A stretch of 64,000 bases of DNA from Daphnia pulex (lineage: Eukaryota > Arthropoda > Branchiopoda > Diplostraca > Daphniidae). The DNA lies in assembly GCF_021134715.1 (NCBI RefSeq), contig NC_060027.1, positions 806,001 to 870,000 of the forward strand, in the 5' to 3' direction. Under the pieces are notes generated by a model. That model was not told the DNA's origin. It ran no database searches and saw only the letters and a program-made list of their open reading frames with translations. Shown here one piece after another: positions 1 through 13,400 of the stretch. The position numbers and the translations under genes are program-made. Positions within the stretch are counted from its first letter, which is position 1; every line of letters starts with the position of its first letter.

Positions 1-2913
1 TACTTCTAATTCCAAAGTACATACAAAATTTCTCACAAAATGATTACCTTGGCTCACAGTCTGCGACGAACAAGTTGGAACAGATCCATGTGGGCTGCAT
101 AAAGAAGACAATTGGCTATCGTTGACTTCATACATCCAATCTTCCACCAAACACAGCTGTGGAAAATGAGTGGCTAAAAGCCGTAATAATGGTGAAAAGA
201 GTCCTATCGATATTTGATAAATAACAAAGGATTAACATGCGGATTGGAGAAAATGGCCAATCTTGCTTTTAAATGTTACCCGCATAAAGGTGTTGTTCTT
301 TTTCCGCTTGACTGATCAAATATCGAATAGGCAAATCGGCGAAGAACGACTGAGAATAGGATTTGATATTGATACCAGCCACCAAGTAGTTTTTGACTTG
401 AGTCAGACGAGTATCCTCATACAGTAGAGCGTAATATAAAAGTAAAAGCTGGGCCGTGACGGAATGCTCCTGCCCGTCTGTGCTAGCTCGGCGAACGTTC
501 CTGGAAAAACTGTTGGCGAACACAACTCGAATTTCCTCTTCGCTGATTGGGTCATGGCCAATGTCAATGGAACCAGCTACGCCCGATTGATTCTGTTGGT
601 TTTTCGATGGAGATAACGTCAGGATCGAGCTAACATAAACTTCGACCAAACTAGGAAGAAGTGGATGCAATGGAGGACGGCTCTCGCAAAGCTGGCGGTA
701 AACCCAGGTCTTGATCGGCACGCGATGCTTACTAAAAGCTCGGCTTTTCAACAACTGATAGATGCAGTGAACTGGAAGGAATCCTGCAACGTCTGCATTC
801 AAACCGGGAGTGACGGGCACTCGGACAGCGTGAGATGTCACCACCTAACATTCGAATTTAAAAGGATAAGATTTTGACCAAATAAACTTGTTAACAAAGC
901 TCAAACCTGCTCTGGGAATATGTCTTGAGTAAATGCCACCTTCATACGAGCAGTAGAAGCGGGCCGGAGTAAAAGCCTCATGCCAAGCGTTGAGCAGACC
1001 AGGTCGCAAACTGCGCTCAACTGTCCACTGTGAAAGTGGATAGCCATTAGTAATAACATCTCTCCAAAACTGCTCCTCGCTGTTTCCATGCACTTGCCAG
1101 AGGAAGTCGCTGGCGATTTTTCAAAGTAGCTTTCTTCCCTCACCAACCATTTCACCTAAAATCACAAAATATAACAACTGATATTAATTACGAATAACTT
1201 GCGATTATACCCATCGAAAACCGCTTTGTTCTTGGTCGGGCAAGGCGATGAGAGATGGACAAGCCATCAGCATGCAGAGTCCCAGGGCAACGAAACGAAG
1301 GCCAGCTTCGGTTGGCGGTGGACGACAGGTAATTAATTGCAATAAAAGCCCACCTTCTTCGTCGTACAACTTCATTCCTGCTATACCCTACAAATATTGA
1401 AATAAAGGGTTAGTTTTTCAATTCCAACACCCCTATCTAACATACTATTATTGGAATGAATAGAATTACTTTTAAAGCACAATACAGTCGTAAAAGGGCC
1501 GACGCATCAACAGCACAACGGTCAGGTAACGGCTCATCAGCAGCCATTTGAACAAACGACTGCAAACTTCTCAGTAGCTCTTGGCGTAAAGTATGTAACG
1601 CAGTGGCACGATCATGTCGCTGTAAAATAAGGAAATAGAGTTAAATACGTTGACGGCTAACATAAAGTACATTTAAAGAAAGCTAAACCTTTTGTCCATT
1701 CCTAATGAAAAGAGAAAACCAGGTGCGGATATTTGCATCTCCACCCAAAAGTAGACCAGAGATAAACGGTACGACATCTCCCAACTGGGTTTCAATTTTA
1801 TCTGTTTTGATCATTTTATGGCAGGATGCATAGTCCAAACTAAGTAAAACAGCCAGAGCCGGCATTCTGCACATCTCCACCTGATAGGGAAAAAAACCTT
1901 AAACTAAAGAGAACAAAGCTTTGTCAGAGATAAAAAAACTTACACATTTAAGTTGGATCATCAAAATCTGATTTGGGCACATCCTGCAGAGGGATCTAAG
2001 TGTTTCTAATCTGGCCCGTCCAAGGAAGGATTCTTCTTCATATCTTTCACCATTGCTAATCAAACTCTGGCAAACTTGAAACAAACTACTTCTAAAATAT
2101 AGTTCAAACCACACTTTGGAAAAATATTACCTTCATTGAAAGTATCAGGCATATTAGCCACTATTCGACATATGAAAGATGGACCGTGAAGTGTTCTCAA
2201 GAGAGCTTCTGCAACTTCTGTTATAGGTAGCAGAATTGTCAGCTCTGCTAAAGCAACACACAGCACATCAGCTACTTCATCAAAATAGATTTCCTGGTCC
2301 AACAGTTCACTGCTTTTGTATGTGGTTTCTGGTCTGATTTCTTTGCTCTAGAAATTAAAATAAGAAACAATAATATTGTGGAAAATGAATGCTTTATGAG
2401 GAATCTACTTGTGCCATGAGTGTGAGGAGCTCACTGAGAAACAGCCTTAATTTCCTCGTTGGATCACTCCTTTCAAATTCCAGTGCATAACTGTTTGATA
2501 GTGACTGAATCAAGACAGAGTCTTCAGTTTGATTACCAAGCTTTTGACTGCAATACAAATTTTGATTAAAAATAAAAGAAGTAGTCATAACAATAGTAAA
2601 GAAAATACCGTAGCATTTGTTCTTTCTTGACGTCAACCTCAAGAGCATGGAAATCAATTGAAAGTAACCCAACTATGGAATTGACAATTTCACGACCGGA
2701 TAATATTTGGAAGACCATTCTTCGAGATTTGGTGCATTCACTAGATTGGTCCAGTGGGCCTATCAAACTCATTCTAGCCAAACATGGCATAACAGCTCGA
2801 ATTTCTTCTTCGTTACATTCCGCTAAGTTATCTACATCCAAATTCTGTAGAGCTTGAAACACACGAGGCGAAACATTTCGTTTCGAAACGGAACGAATCG
2901 GTGGCATCGGCAT
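1..2913 (-). CDS. INTS2: Integrator complex subunit 2 (N-terminal ~750 aa; continues past the left edge)
   Basis: INTS2 is a scaffold subunit of the nuclear Integrator complex, which cleaves snRNA 3' ends and attenuates paused RNA polymerase II. The start is the ATG at 2913-2911 (MPMPPIRSV). Ten coding exons keep one open phase: 2913-2609, 2547-2409, 2347-2131, 2074-1944, 1880-1689, 1619-1470, 1387-1211, 1155-907, 844-280 and 173-48; the next donor (at 47-46) opens an intron running off the window. Family signatures include the early block IVGLLSIDFHALEVDVKKEQ, then SLISNGERYEEESFLG near residues 225-240, and GLRFVALGLCMLMACPSL. I compared these with remembered human INTS2 (about 1,200 aa), so roughly 60% of the protein is present. 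Introns are about 60-110 bp. No frameshifts or stops were seen. The next gene on the same strand ends about 1.5 kb upstream. Confidence 0.9.
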
Positions 2914-4419
2914 TTTATTGGCAAAATATTGTGTTTTTAAGACCACAATCAATCAACAAATCGCCATGGAGTGGTTTACATAGCAAGCTTGATTTTCATG
3001 TGAACCATTGTGTTGTCAAGGCAACGAGCAGACGAAACTGATTCTGATCCTCTAGCGGCAAAACGTAGGAACTACAGTTTACACGGCGCCTTATTAGGGC
3101 GAATCCGGATTGCTCGGATAGCTCACGACTCACGTCATCCGACTGAGCAGATGACAAGATGATCAAAGCTACAAGGGGCACTAATGTTGCACTCAACGGA
3201 CATGATAATAGCAAGTTATAAACTTATAATGATTTAAAAAGACGTTTCTCCCCATTGCTTTTCATTTATTTGCGCTACAATGTTGTAACTCGCACTTCTC
3301 ACGTAATGGATTACAAAATGTGGAGGGTATTGCATCCAAAAGTTGAAGACGGAAAGGAAACACAATCTTTGAACGTATAAAAACGAAACTCATCCAATTA
3401 AAAAAAAAATCAGCGCAATCAATATTTTAAATTAATTACCATGTGGTTGTAAGAAGTAGAGAAGAGAGTAGGAAGAAGCAGCAGTGGACACAATCACCTC
3501 GGCTGGACATTGGCGTGACTATCAACAACAGAAAATAGGGGGGGGGGGGAGAGAAAAATAAAAGCAAAGGCAAACCGTTGCTGTGCGCGGCAAATTTGAA
3601 ATTGAAAATCATGAAACCCCACAAACACAAAAGAGAAAACAAAAAGAAATTATGGAATCGAGCAAGAGGGGGAAAAAAAACGAAGGGACGACATTTTCTT
3701 TCATGACTTTTGACACGAATACAGTTAATAATAAAATAGGTGATTATTAGCCGAAAGAGCGTTGGTGGGTGGGAGTGCAGGGCGTGCGAAAGTAATATTT
3801 AGCCATTAGGGGGAAGTAAAAGAGGTTTTCACAATCCTTTTACATATTGTTGATGTTGTGTGTTGCCAAGAAAGAAATGTGGGGGGAGGGGGGATAGCAG
3901 TACATTAACTCACGCACACGCTTTCACACACGCTCACTCACACGCAGGGGGGAAAAATGATTGATGATTCTTGAATCTCTTCCTTGATATCTTTACAGGG
4001 GCCCGCAATCGCAACAAAGTTTTCACGTAGCCATTCTCCATTTCTTTATTTCCCTAGTACTTAAATTGTTCGTTTCTTCTCTCTTTCGGCTCGGATTCAA
4101 CTATTTTGAAATCTTTAATTATTATTTTTTTTTTACCTTTATTGTCTTTTAGAAAATTGCAAACGATGGAGGAAAAAAAAACATTTAAAAGAAAAAACGA
4201 GAACGTTTAAAAAGCTGGCAGACGATGAATCATGAGCGAATGAAAGAGAGACGGGCGGTATACATAGCAGGCGGCGGTAGGGAGTTATTATAATATGGTT
4301 GGGCGTTTTCCACTCGTTATTTCCTTTTTCCCTCTCTATTTTTTTAAATCTCCTTGGTTATCTCGAACCTTTCACATTTAAAACACGCTTAATTCTGATG
4401 CTTTTTAACCTGCTCTACA
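2914..4419. other. Intergenic: INTS2 upstream region and 3' flank of the low-complexity gene
   Basis: No coding exon is recognisable. The stretch is AT-rich with a G run near 3540, short purine tracts and CA-type repeats near 3900-3950. It should contain the INTS2 promoter (next to 2913) and the 3' UTR of the minus-strand gene ending at 4420. A minus-strand AATAAA (TTTATT at 4138-4143) lies about 280 nt past that stop codon. Confidence 0.6.
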
Positions 4420-6939
4420 TTATTCCGCGTCGGCCGGTGCAGGAGCAAGAGCGACTTCGGGTGTTGCTGTGGTTACTTCGGGAGCAGCCGAAGCGCTGGA
4501 TGCTGATTTGGCTGCTCCCGGCGATTTGGTTGCCGCACCAGTTTTGGTTGCACCAAGCTTGGAAGTTGATGTCGTCGTCTTTGCGATCGGCTTACCAGGC
4601 GTGGCCGTTCTGCTTGCAACACCTGGGAAGAAATAAAAAAATAAGAAAATGTAATTTAGGAGAGAGATAAAAGGTAGATGTTAAAAGTCAATCAAAACGC
4701 CCTTCTTTTCCAACACGCTCTGAACAACAACAACAACAACCGCAAAAACAATGAAACCTTACTCTTCAATGGCGCCGGGCGAGTAGGGGTGGCGGTGGTT
4801 GTTGCGGGTTTAGTGGCTGCGAGTTTGGTGCTGGCTGCGGTGGGTCTGGGAGTAGCGGATTTCGTAGCTGTGCCATTAACGATGGGCTTGGCCGTAGTGC
4901 GAGTCGTTGACGTAGCAGCGGGTTTCGGCTTGATGTCGCCGTTGGTAGTAGCTGCTGCACATTTCAAAAAAGAATTGACATGTGAAAATCCAGCGGAAGA
5001 ATGTATACAAGCAAAAGGTAATAAGTACCAGCAGATTTGGTGGCTGCGGTGGCGGCTGGGCGACTAGTGGCACTGGAAGCTTTAGCAGGAGCGGAAACGA
5101 TACGACGCGGTGGTGTCGCAGATGTGGTCGAAGCGGTGGTGCGAGAAGACGAGGTGCTCGTGGCCGGTTTGGCCGGAGATGCCGTCTTGGCTACTCCGTT
5201 CACAGCTGGCGTTACTCTCTTGGCTGGAGTGGCAGTAACTGTCCGGCTGGCGACAGTTGTCGTGGTGGTGGTGGTGGTAGTCTTTTTCACCGTCGATGTA
5301 GTAGACACTGCGGGTTTGGCAGCAGGTCTAGTGGTCGCAGGAGCTGCTCTAGGGGCAGCAGGCTTAGGAGCAGGAGAAGCAGGGGCAGCTGGAGTAGCTT
5401 TTCTCAGTGGAGATAATTTGGTCGGACGCGCTGGTTTCGTCGAATCAGCTGATGGTTTAGCGTCAGTGGTAGCAGCACGGCTATAGAAATCAATAAAAAT
5501 TCAATTAATCCAAAGATCTAGTACAGTGATCATTTATTAGCATACCGTGTAGCTGGTTCCAGTTTCTTAACTGAATCCTTAGCAGCAGGTTTAGCGGCTA
5601 GTGAACTGGCAGCAGGTTTAGCGGCCAGTGGACTAGCAGCCGGTTTTGACGGAGTAGACGTAGTCTTCTTTGCAGCTGCGACGGGTTTCTTAGCGGCAGG
5701 AGACTTGGCAGCAGCCTTTGATGCCACTGCTGCTGTAGCGGCGGCTGCAATGCCAATGGCTGTTCCAGTCACAATCAAAGCGGGTGCTTCAGAACCGATA
5801 GTAGCCGAATCGGAAACTGGACTCTCCAAAAGTCGTGGTTCGACCGTTTCCTGTGTGCTACTAACTTCCACCTAACGACGTCAAGAAACAGAATTGTATT
5901 TAACCTGTCAAGTTCGATTTCAGACCAATCGAATTCACCTCTTTGACGTCCGGTACGACTTCATCTGGAACTAACTCTGGTTCTTGGACAGTCGAGGAAA
6001 TGATGGTAGATTGGGTTTCTTCAACCTAAGAATTGGGAGCCAGTAACAAGTTAGATGGGAGATCAAATAAAAACCAGTTGTGTGACATTCAAACCTGTTG
6101 GATGTGTGCTTCGACATCTTCTGCTTGAGAAACAGCTTCTTCCATCTGAGGTTGGTGAACAACATCAGGCTCAACAACTTCATCTTTATGAACAATTTCT
6201 TCTTCTTGGTTGACAGCTTCTTCTGGGTGGACAATTTCCTCCTGATGAATAGTTTCTTCTGGGTGGACAATTTCCTCCTGATGAACAGTTTCTTCTGGGT
6301 GGACAATTTCTTCCTGATGAAGGGCTTCTTCTTGGTGGACACCTTCATCTTTGTGAACAACTTCTTTTACCGGTTCTGGCTCAGGAATGGTGATTTCTGG
6401 TTCAAGTTCATCAACAGTCAGTTTTTCCAGCTGATTGCCAAGATCATTGGCCTGGCAATTGGTCTGGATGCAGGTTTCATCAGCCTTGCCTTCAGGTTCC
6501 AACTGGACATCAGAGTGAAATAAGAAGATTAAGCAGGGCTAATGGAAAAAAGAAAATGTTTCTTACATCAACGCCAGAGCTTGTGTCTGCAACCTCAGTG
6601 TTGGTGACGCTTTCCTCCTTGTTTGTCTCTGACTGCCTGTAATCATTGAAGGTCCAGTCATCTTCAGAATCTTCAACTTCATCCATGGTACCGTCTCCTT
6701 TCGACTCTACAAGATTAGATAAAAATAGGGCATGTTATCAGTACGGGAGTAGAAACAAAACTATGCGTAGCAAACGCCCTTAGATTCCGGCAACACCTTT
6801 TTTTGAATCTAATTCTAGGTGCATACATACAAAAAGAAACCAAACAACAGTCTAAGTAGCTATATAAATGGGAATAATATAAACTGTTTCTTTTGAATTC
6901 CAGCCAACTACCTAATACGACTTTTTGTGCAGCTGACAT
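4420..6939 (-). CDS. Low-complexity protein, acidic N-terminal half and Ala/Lys/Thr/Pro-rich basic C-terminal half
   Basis: Eight exons join in one phase: 6939-6912, 6706-6567, 6502-6095, 6025-5939, 5871-5546, 5480-5029, 4954-4763 and 4622-4420 (stop TAA 4422-4420). They encode about 611 aa. The first 56 residues contain an acidic patch with DDWTFNDYR. The next ~135 residues are acidic and carry a 12-residue tandem repeat of the form VHPEETVHQEEI. From about residue 220 to the end the protein is basic and made of K/A/P/T-rich repeats, including a PAAKP-type array and a run of nine Thr. No enzymatic domain, signal peptide or membrane segment is visible. The charge layout resembles microtubule-associated or chromatin linker proteins, but that is only an analogy and I do not recognise the family. 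Acceptor choice at exon 7 (4954 or 4951) changes only one residue. Confidence 0.75.
6222..6329 (-). repeat. 36-bp tandem repeat inside the low-complexity gene
   Basis: Three consecutive 36-bp units begin at 6222, 6258 and 6294 and differ at only a few positions; degenerate copies extend on both sides. Each unit encodes 12 residues (two HxEE-type hexads). The period is a multiple of three, so copy-number change keeps the frame. Confidence 0.9.
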
Positions 6940-7478
6940 GACTTAACACGACAATTGAGCAACGCTTAGCAGAGGCAGAATTGACACTTTGCCGGCTTCG
7001 TGAGAAATCGGAATCTGGAATAGTCTGGCGAGAAGAACAGCTGAATGCAAATTAATGGAAGTAGCTATAGAAATGCCACCTAGCGTGAATGACGCCAAAC
7101 GCTTATCAAATGAGAAGGTGACTTTGAAATACAAAAAAAAAAAAGCCTAATAAAACAAAAAAAAAATATACATAATAATAACCGTGAGACATTCTGCCGA
7201 TAAGAGAAAAAGAGGAGGGTTCACAGCTTTCAGCACATAAATGATGGTAGGAACTTGACACGCCGCATCGAACAAACAAAAAGATTATCGATGATTCAAA
7301 CGGGTGAAGATTTGACACGGAAACCTTACGATGTTGACAATTTGTCTTTTTTGTTGATCCTCAAAAGAAAAAATAAATACCAAACAGCTGCCGTCTCATG
7401 AAAAACGAAAGAAACTCATTTGGAAAAGGAAAATAAATAGGAAGCTATTAAGATTTAGACGCCCGAGCCGGCGGTGAT
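6940..7478. other. Intergenic: 3' UTR of the PP2C gene and promoter of the low-complexity gene
   Basis: There is no recognisable coding exon. Both neighbours are on the minus strand, so this interval must hold the end of the phosphatase transcript and the start of the next one. No clear minus-strand AATAAA was found, so the transcript end is unplaced. Confidence 0.5.
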
Positions 7479-10400
7479 TTAGAACCGGATTTTTTGTTTC
7501 TTTCCCTCTCGTGTTTCTCGCTCCTTTTCTATAGGACAATCAAAGGAAATGGAAGGGAAAGAAAAAAAAAGGTACCGTTAATTGCGTTAGACGCGTTGTG
7601 AATATCGTCAAGTGCGTCGGAGCGTGGCGAAATGTTCAGCTCCTCCTGAGGTTCGTCCATTTCGTCGTCTTCAGGGTCATCGTTGGCTGCGGCCAAGAGA
7701 ACGGCCAGCTGTGAATCGTTGGATGAGCGAATCAGCAATTCCGTAGCGGAGAGTTTACGCTCACTGGAGCTAACCACCGACGACGACGAGTCTTCTACTT
7801 CGGTCTGCTGCTGCTGCTGTTGGTGTTCCAACGGCCAAGACTCGCTAGGGCGGAATTCGAATTCGGGGGCGTGCAAATTCCAGTGGAAATCCGGATCATT
7901 TTCAGCCGGGGCAATCACCGCCGACGCAGAAACAATATCTGGCTGCTGCTGCTGCTGCTGGCAATCGACAATAAGAGCGGAATCGACGACCGATGACGAG
8001 CTAACAACGAAATCCGTTTCGTCTCCGGCGATGCCCTCATCCACAAAAGAACCGTCATCAAAAATAGCAGCTGCCGGTTGTTGTTGTTGTTGTTGCTGCA
8101 GGTGATCCTCTTCTTCTTCATCGTCTTCCTCCTCTTCGGCCACAACTTCATCCTCTGCGACTGGATGGGCAACTGCAGGAGGGAAAGAGACGGAATTTTC
8201 CTCCGAGGCCCACATTTGACGGTCGGCTTCGGTTATGGCTCGGCCGTTCATGTCGCAGACGCCAATCAAATCCTCAATGGGACTGATGATCTGCTCGGTC
8301 GGGGCCTCCGTCTCTTCGGATTGACCCACAAAGATCAGACTGGGCTGGCCGCTAAGCTCTTCGTCGTATTGGTTCCAGTCGACGCCAGCCGGTTGGGCAG
8401 TGCCGGATGTTTGGTCCCAGGTCGATCCATCACTGCTCAAATGGAAATCCTGATAAACATAAACAAAATAAAAACCCGAAAAAGGGATAATGAGAAAGTT
8501 GTTGGTTGAGTTTTTGGTTGTTTTGTTCACGTTGTGTTGTTTGAAACATGTGTAATGGAGGCAACACGCAAGGCTAATTATCTATGGATCTGTTACGGGG
8601 CGATTAGCTTACAGATTTCGATTCCAAAGTCACGACGTCGGCAGCGTCAAATTGTTCCAGTTCACGGCCCCATTTGGCCGCTACTTTCTCGTACTGGTCG
8701 CGGACCACGTCCAAATCCATGTCTGGATCGGGTAGCGGAACGACAGACGTAGCGGCAAAATGGCGCTCGGACGAGTCACGACCGGCCTCGATTTCCAGAG
8801 CTTCGATTTCCGGGTCTTTCCAGCCCCACTGAGCCGTCGATCCGTCGTAAACCTCTGGCGTTTCGGCCGTGTCGCCGTTGAACGAATCGCCAATGGCCTC
8901 CTCCTCCTCTTCTTCTCCGTGCTGTTGCCAATTGGCGGCGTCAAACTCGGAAGGCGAATCGACGCCTTGATAAAAGTGGTGATTGTCGTGTCCTTCCGGC
9001 GCTAGGAGCTCGTCTCCGTTACCAAACGGATTGCTGGAATCGAATGGATTTTGCGGCTGCTGTCCGTCGGCCGTCTGCTGCTGCTGCTGAGACTGTTGCT
9101 GCCACGAAGTTTCATCCGTGAAGACGGCACCACCTTGAGGCTCGCTCCATCCCCACTTGGCCGCCAATTTCTCATATTCCTCTTGTTGCTGCTCCATGCT
9201 GGGTGTGTTGTCCTCCAGGACCGAGGTCGGGGCGGGTGGGAGCGGCCGGCGCGCAATCAGTTCCGGTTCGCGGAAGAAGACGACAATGACGCTGATGTTA
9301 TCCGACGATCCTTTTTGTTTGGCCGCCTGCACCAACCGACCACTCAGTCCGCTGATATCAGCTAAAATAAATCAACACAAACAACAAATTTATTTGAATT
9401 CAAATGATGTCATAACATGTCAAAAAATCGAGGAGGGGGGAAAAAGACACGACATGTGTCAATCTTCCGCATCAAATGGTCCGCGACAAGATGGCCGAAA
9501 AAAACACCGGTTCTTCGTAGTATAATTCTATTGAAATGCGATGCGGGTTCCGACTCAAGGCCACCACCACAGAAATACTCGCAGGAATGTTTCTTTCTCA
9601 CTCCCCTTTTTTTCGTGAATAGAAGAAGAAGAAACCACATGTTCGGCACCATCGTCTCTCCACATATGGTTAACATCGTGCCTCGTGTCTTTTACCTTTT
9701 CTTATTCAAAATAAAAAAAGCTCTAGCGCTAGTTGCCCCCCGTTGTGTGGTTTTGGCCATCCACCATCCCCACCTCCAATCACAAATTCCAATCGACATG
9801 AAGAAGAAGAAGAAGAAAAAACGACGGCGTCGACGTCCTGGTGGCGGTGACTGCGTACGTTTTTGCACGACACCTCTGACCTCCAAGAATAGACACGAAA
9901 AAGAAAAAAACCGGGGGTCCGTGCATGTACTACACTTCCGCGTGCAAACTAAACAAAAGAGAGAGAGAGAGGCCTTGCGGTGGCTGTTCGCGGGAGACAT
10001 ACACACACACACATGTTTTAAAAAGAAGAAGCAGCGCGTGATGGTTCCAGCAGCGGAGGAACTCGACTGTAAATTTCATCCCCCCTTCAAAAAAAGATAC
10101 TTCATCTTCTTCTTCATATCAATTCCTCTTTTTTTTACTCACAACAGGTAAAAGAATATACATATTAAGTATGTCGCGGGGGAGTAGAACAATGAACCTC
10201 AAAATGAGCTTATAGACAGCCGGAGAGCTCCGGAATGGATACATGCATCTAGTGGTGCGTGACTTGCTTCTTCTTCTTCTTCTTCTATACAAGACAAAAA
10301 AAAAAGTTGTTTCTTCTTCTTTTCTTTTTCTTTTAGAAAAGATCCCCCCACCAATGGCCGGAAGGCGGACTCTCTTCAACCACTACCGACTTTCAAGCTA

Positions 10401-13400
10401 CTTAGGGAGGAGGAACCGTCGGGCTCCAGTGCATCCGGTCACCTTGGCTCAGACGAAACACAAGAAAAAAACGGGAAGAAACTAGAAAACCAAAAAAGAA
10501 CTAAAAGGGACGCTGCAAAAGACGCCATCTTCTTCCGTCTCGACGATCCGGATGATGGATTAACATCATCCGGATCCCCCCCATAAATAGCCTAAAAGGA
10601 CGGAGATGATACGACTAGGAAGAAATTAATAAAAATGGGAATTGTGGCACGAGTCTCTTTCTTCTTCCGCCGAATAATTAGCAGTAAATTTTGTCAAAAC
10701 AATCAAGTAGAACGTGTGTTTCTGTGTGGAGGTGGACGTCGAAAAGCGGATGTGGATGGGCAGCTGCTGCTTGTCCAGCATCTAAAAATACCGGATTTCA
10801 AGACCGGTAGAGAAAAAGCGAGAAGAGAATCCGGGCAACTTGTGTGTGTATACACAAACACATTTCGCTTTTTCCTTCCACCACGTATAAACTGTACGCT
10901 AGGAGTGAGGGCCGGTGAATCATCATCTCATTTGGAATGGAATTCATCGATCTTTTTACATCCATCCCTCCTGATGGAGTAGAAACCATAGTGAACAGAC
11001 GGTAGAGAGCCAGAGGGGGGAGAGAGAGAGAGCCGGAGTAAGAAAAAAAGAGGGGAGAGTAACAAGACTCCCTTATTCGACTCTCTCTCACTGTGAGTTG
11101 TGTGTGTGTGTAGGTTTTACCAAAAAGGATTCTCCCTTGGAGAGGAAGAAGAAGAAGTCTCCCTCGTTGACGAAGAGTGGGGGGCCCGATGACGTGTCGT
11201 ATAACTTATAACATCCCAATTCGACGAATAACGTTCTCTTCTCTAGCTCGGTCCCATCTTCAAACCGCATCCATCCCAGCAGAAAATTTTTCGTATACAA
11301 ATCCCGCACACACACAGACACCCAGTGACACAACCCGGGGGCCATCTGGAACCTCCACATTCCCGACCCCAGCTATACTATAACCATCACGGTCGGGTTA
11401 TTACTGAAAGATTACCCAGCGGCTTTTCCAAGGTGGGGTTCTTTTTGACACTTTTTTCTTCACCATCCGCAACTAGGAGCCAGTTGAATTTTTCATCAAA
11501 AAAGAGAGAGAGATTCTCCTGAACTAACGACCGGTGTCGAGACGTGCATTCGACATCTCTCGCCTTTCCACCAACTCTCGTAAAAAATGTATTAGCCCAT
11601 TCCGCACGCTGGGCAAGGTCAAAAACGAAGAAGAAGAAAAAGGCAAAACGAAATGACGTCGCATTCTGTGTGTGTGTGTGTGCAACCAGCCACTCGTTTT
11701 TCCTTTTTCCTCTTTTGCTAGGTTCGTGTTTCTCGGCGTCTAAAGTCGACTGCGCAATAAATAATAATATCTTGATACAAGACACGAATACTACTGCTAA
11801 AGCAACAAATCCATCAAAAGACAAACACGACGACCGATCCACACACCCAACCGTGAAAACCGGCGCCACCATTTTATAAATGTTGACTCATAGACACTCG
11901 TGTCATAATATTTGGCAAGAAATGCAAAACTTGTAATCCAATTGGGGGCCACTTACCACAATCTTTTGGCTTATTCTTTTTTTTTTTTAAATCCCCCAAA
12001 ACGTCCGTTCACGATTAATCAAATAGTTGAACGGGCTGGATTTCACCGGGGCGGGGATGGATAGATTATATCAAATCAAAGGAAGTTGAATTGTCGATGG
12101 GTTCGAAACAAACAAACGACGTATGGCGTTGTTCAAAAATTGTTGAACAAGACAAGACAGGAGACTAGCGGTATCCACCACACCCAGGCAACGACTGAAT
12201 ACGGGGGGAGAGGACTAGTGCCGGCCGGGTCCGACACACACACGCTCAAGGGCAGGACCCGTCCGCCATGAAGCCATCCGACGGCAGCGACGTGAACGAC
12301 GCCTCGGCGCCGCCTTAACCACCACCCAACTTCCTCCCCATCTCCCGTTTTCCCCTCAAGGAAAGAAAATTCTTTTTGATTATCCCCCCTTCTTCCTATT
12401 TCTTTTTTTTGCATCGATCGACTGCAAGTGGAGGCTCTAGTTTTTGTTGGTTTTTTTACTGCTTGGGGAATAATAAAACATTCCCGAGATATTTTCATCA
12501 CGACAAAATAAGACTTGGGATAAGAAAAATAAAAAAGTTTTGGGGCGAAAAAAGGTGGCGGCCATCCGAACATTTTCATCTCCGGCCGTATCCGTTTCGT
12601 GTCGCTAAGCCGGAATGAATGGGAAAACAAACTTTTCACTGGCGCAATGATACAATTTGGTTACTTTTTTAACTTGAATAGCATTAGTCGAGCTGTGGGT
12701 CTTCCTTAGTAATTAAAATGCGCCCCAAACTAAAGAGCGTTGCTCATTTATCAGCGGTGGCGTCCATTTAATCAAAACAATCAGAAAATTGAGGGAAGAA
12801 AATGAAATGGCATTCTGCTGTCCTGGTTAGGGACGTCATGTCAGAAAAAATGTTAAGGAAAAACAGTAGTGAGTCATAACGGGTGGAGGGGACACGCCCT
12901 GTCTCTTTCGTTGGCAGTGACATCTCCTATTTCCAATCTACTGAAAATGCTTAAAAGGCCACGTATTTTGTTTTGATATCAAATGTTTCTGTTTGGTTTG
13001 CTTTAACGGAGGAGGAGGGATCAACTGCCATGTTCGGGTTTTTCCACATTTTTAGACAAATCTTTCTTATTCTTCGTTCCCCCCAAACCCGGCGTCAAAA
13101 TCGCTCGAATGACCACGTCTAGTCCCTAACAGCCCTGAGGGGCCGAGTAAGGGGAACCAAACATAGCCGCTGGAGATAATACATTCAATAGGACTATGTG
13201 CGGTTTTTGTATAGGATCAATCAAGGGACTCTATAGAGTCCTCCTCCTCTCCCCCTAGCCGACCCACCCCCCCCCCACCTTTTTTTCGTCTGCAGTCTAG
13301 GCCGGAAGTGAGAGGTAGTGACGTCAACCAGGTGTTTTTAAATGGGGAGGGCGATTTCCAGGTGGTACTGGACAAAAAAGATATTAAATATAAAAGAGAG

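Noticed and set aside
5037-5486. 149-aa Val/Ala/Gly-rich + strand frame
   Set aside because: It is the reverse reading of the Ala/Thr/Pro-rich exon of the minus-strand gene, whose splice phases are consistent.
7683-8509. + strand Cys- and Leu-rich frames with poly-Cys and poly-Leu runs
   Set aside because: These are antisense readings of CAG (polyQ) tracts of the phosphatase tail.
9417-10151. 244-aa open frame on the + strand
   Set aside because: It lies wholly inside the PP2C intron, is built from Lys/Arg-rich simple sequence and shows no domain; a chance frame through purine tracts.
11387-12639. Minus-strand frames of 161 and 168 aa
   Set aside because: They have no family features, lie in the phosphatase intron, and their internal GT/AG signals do not link to neighbouring exons in phase.
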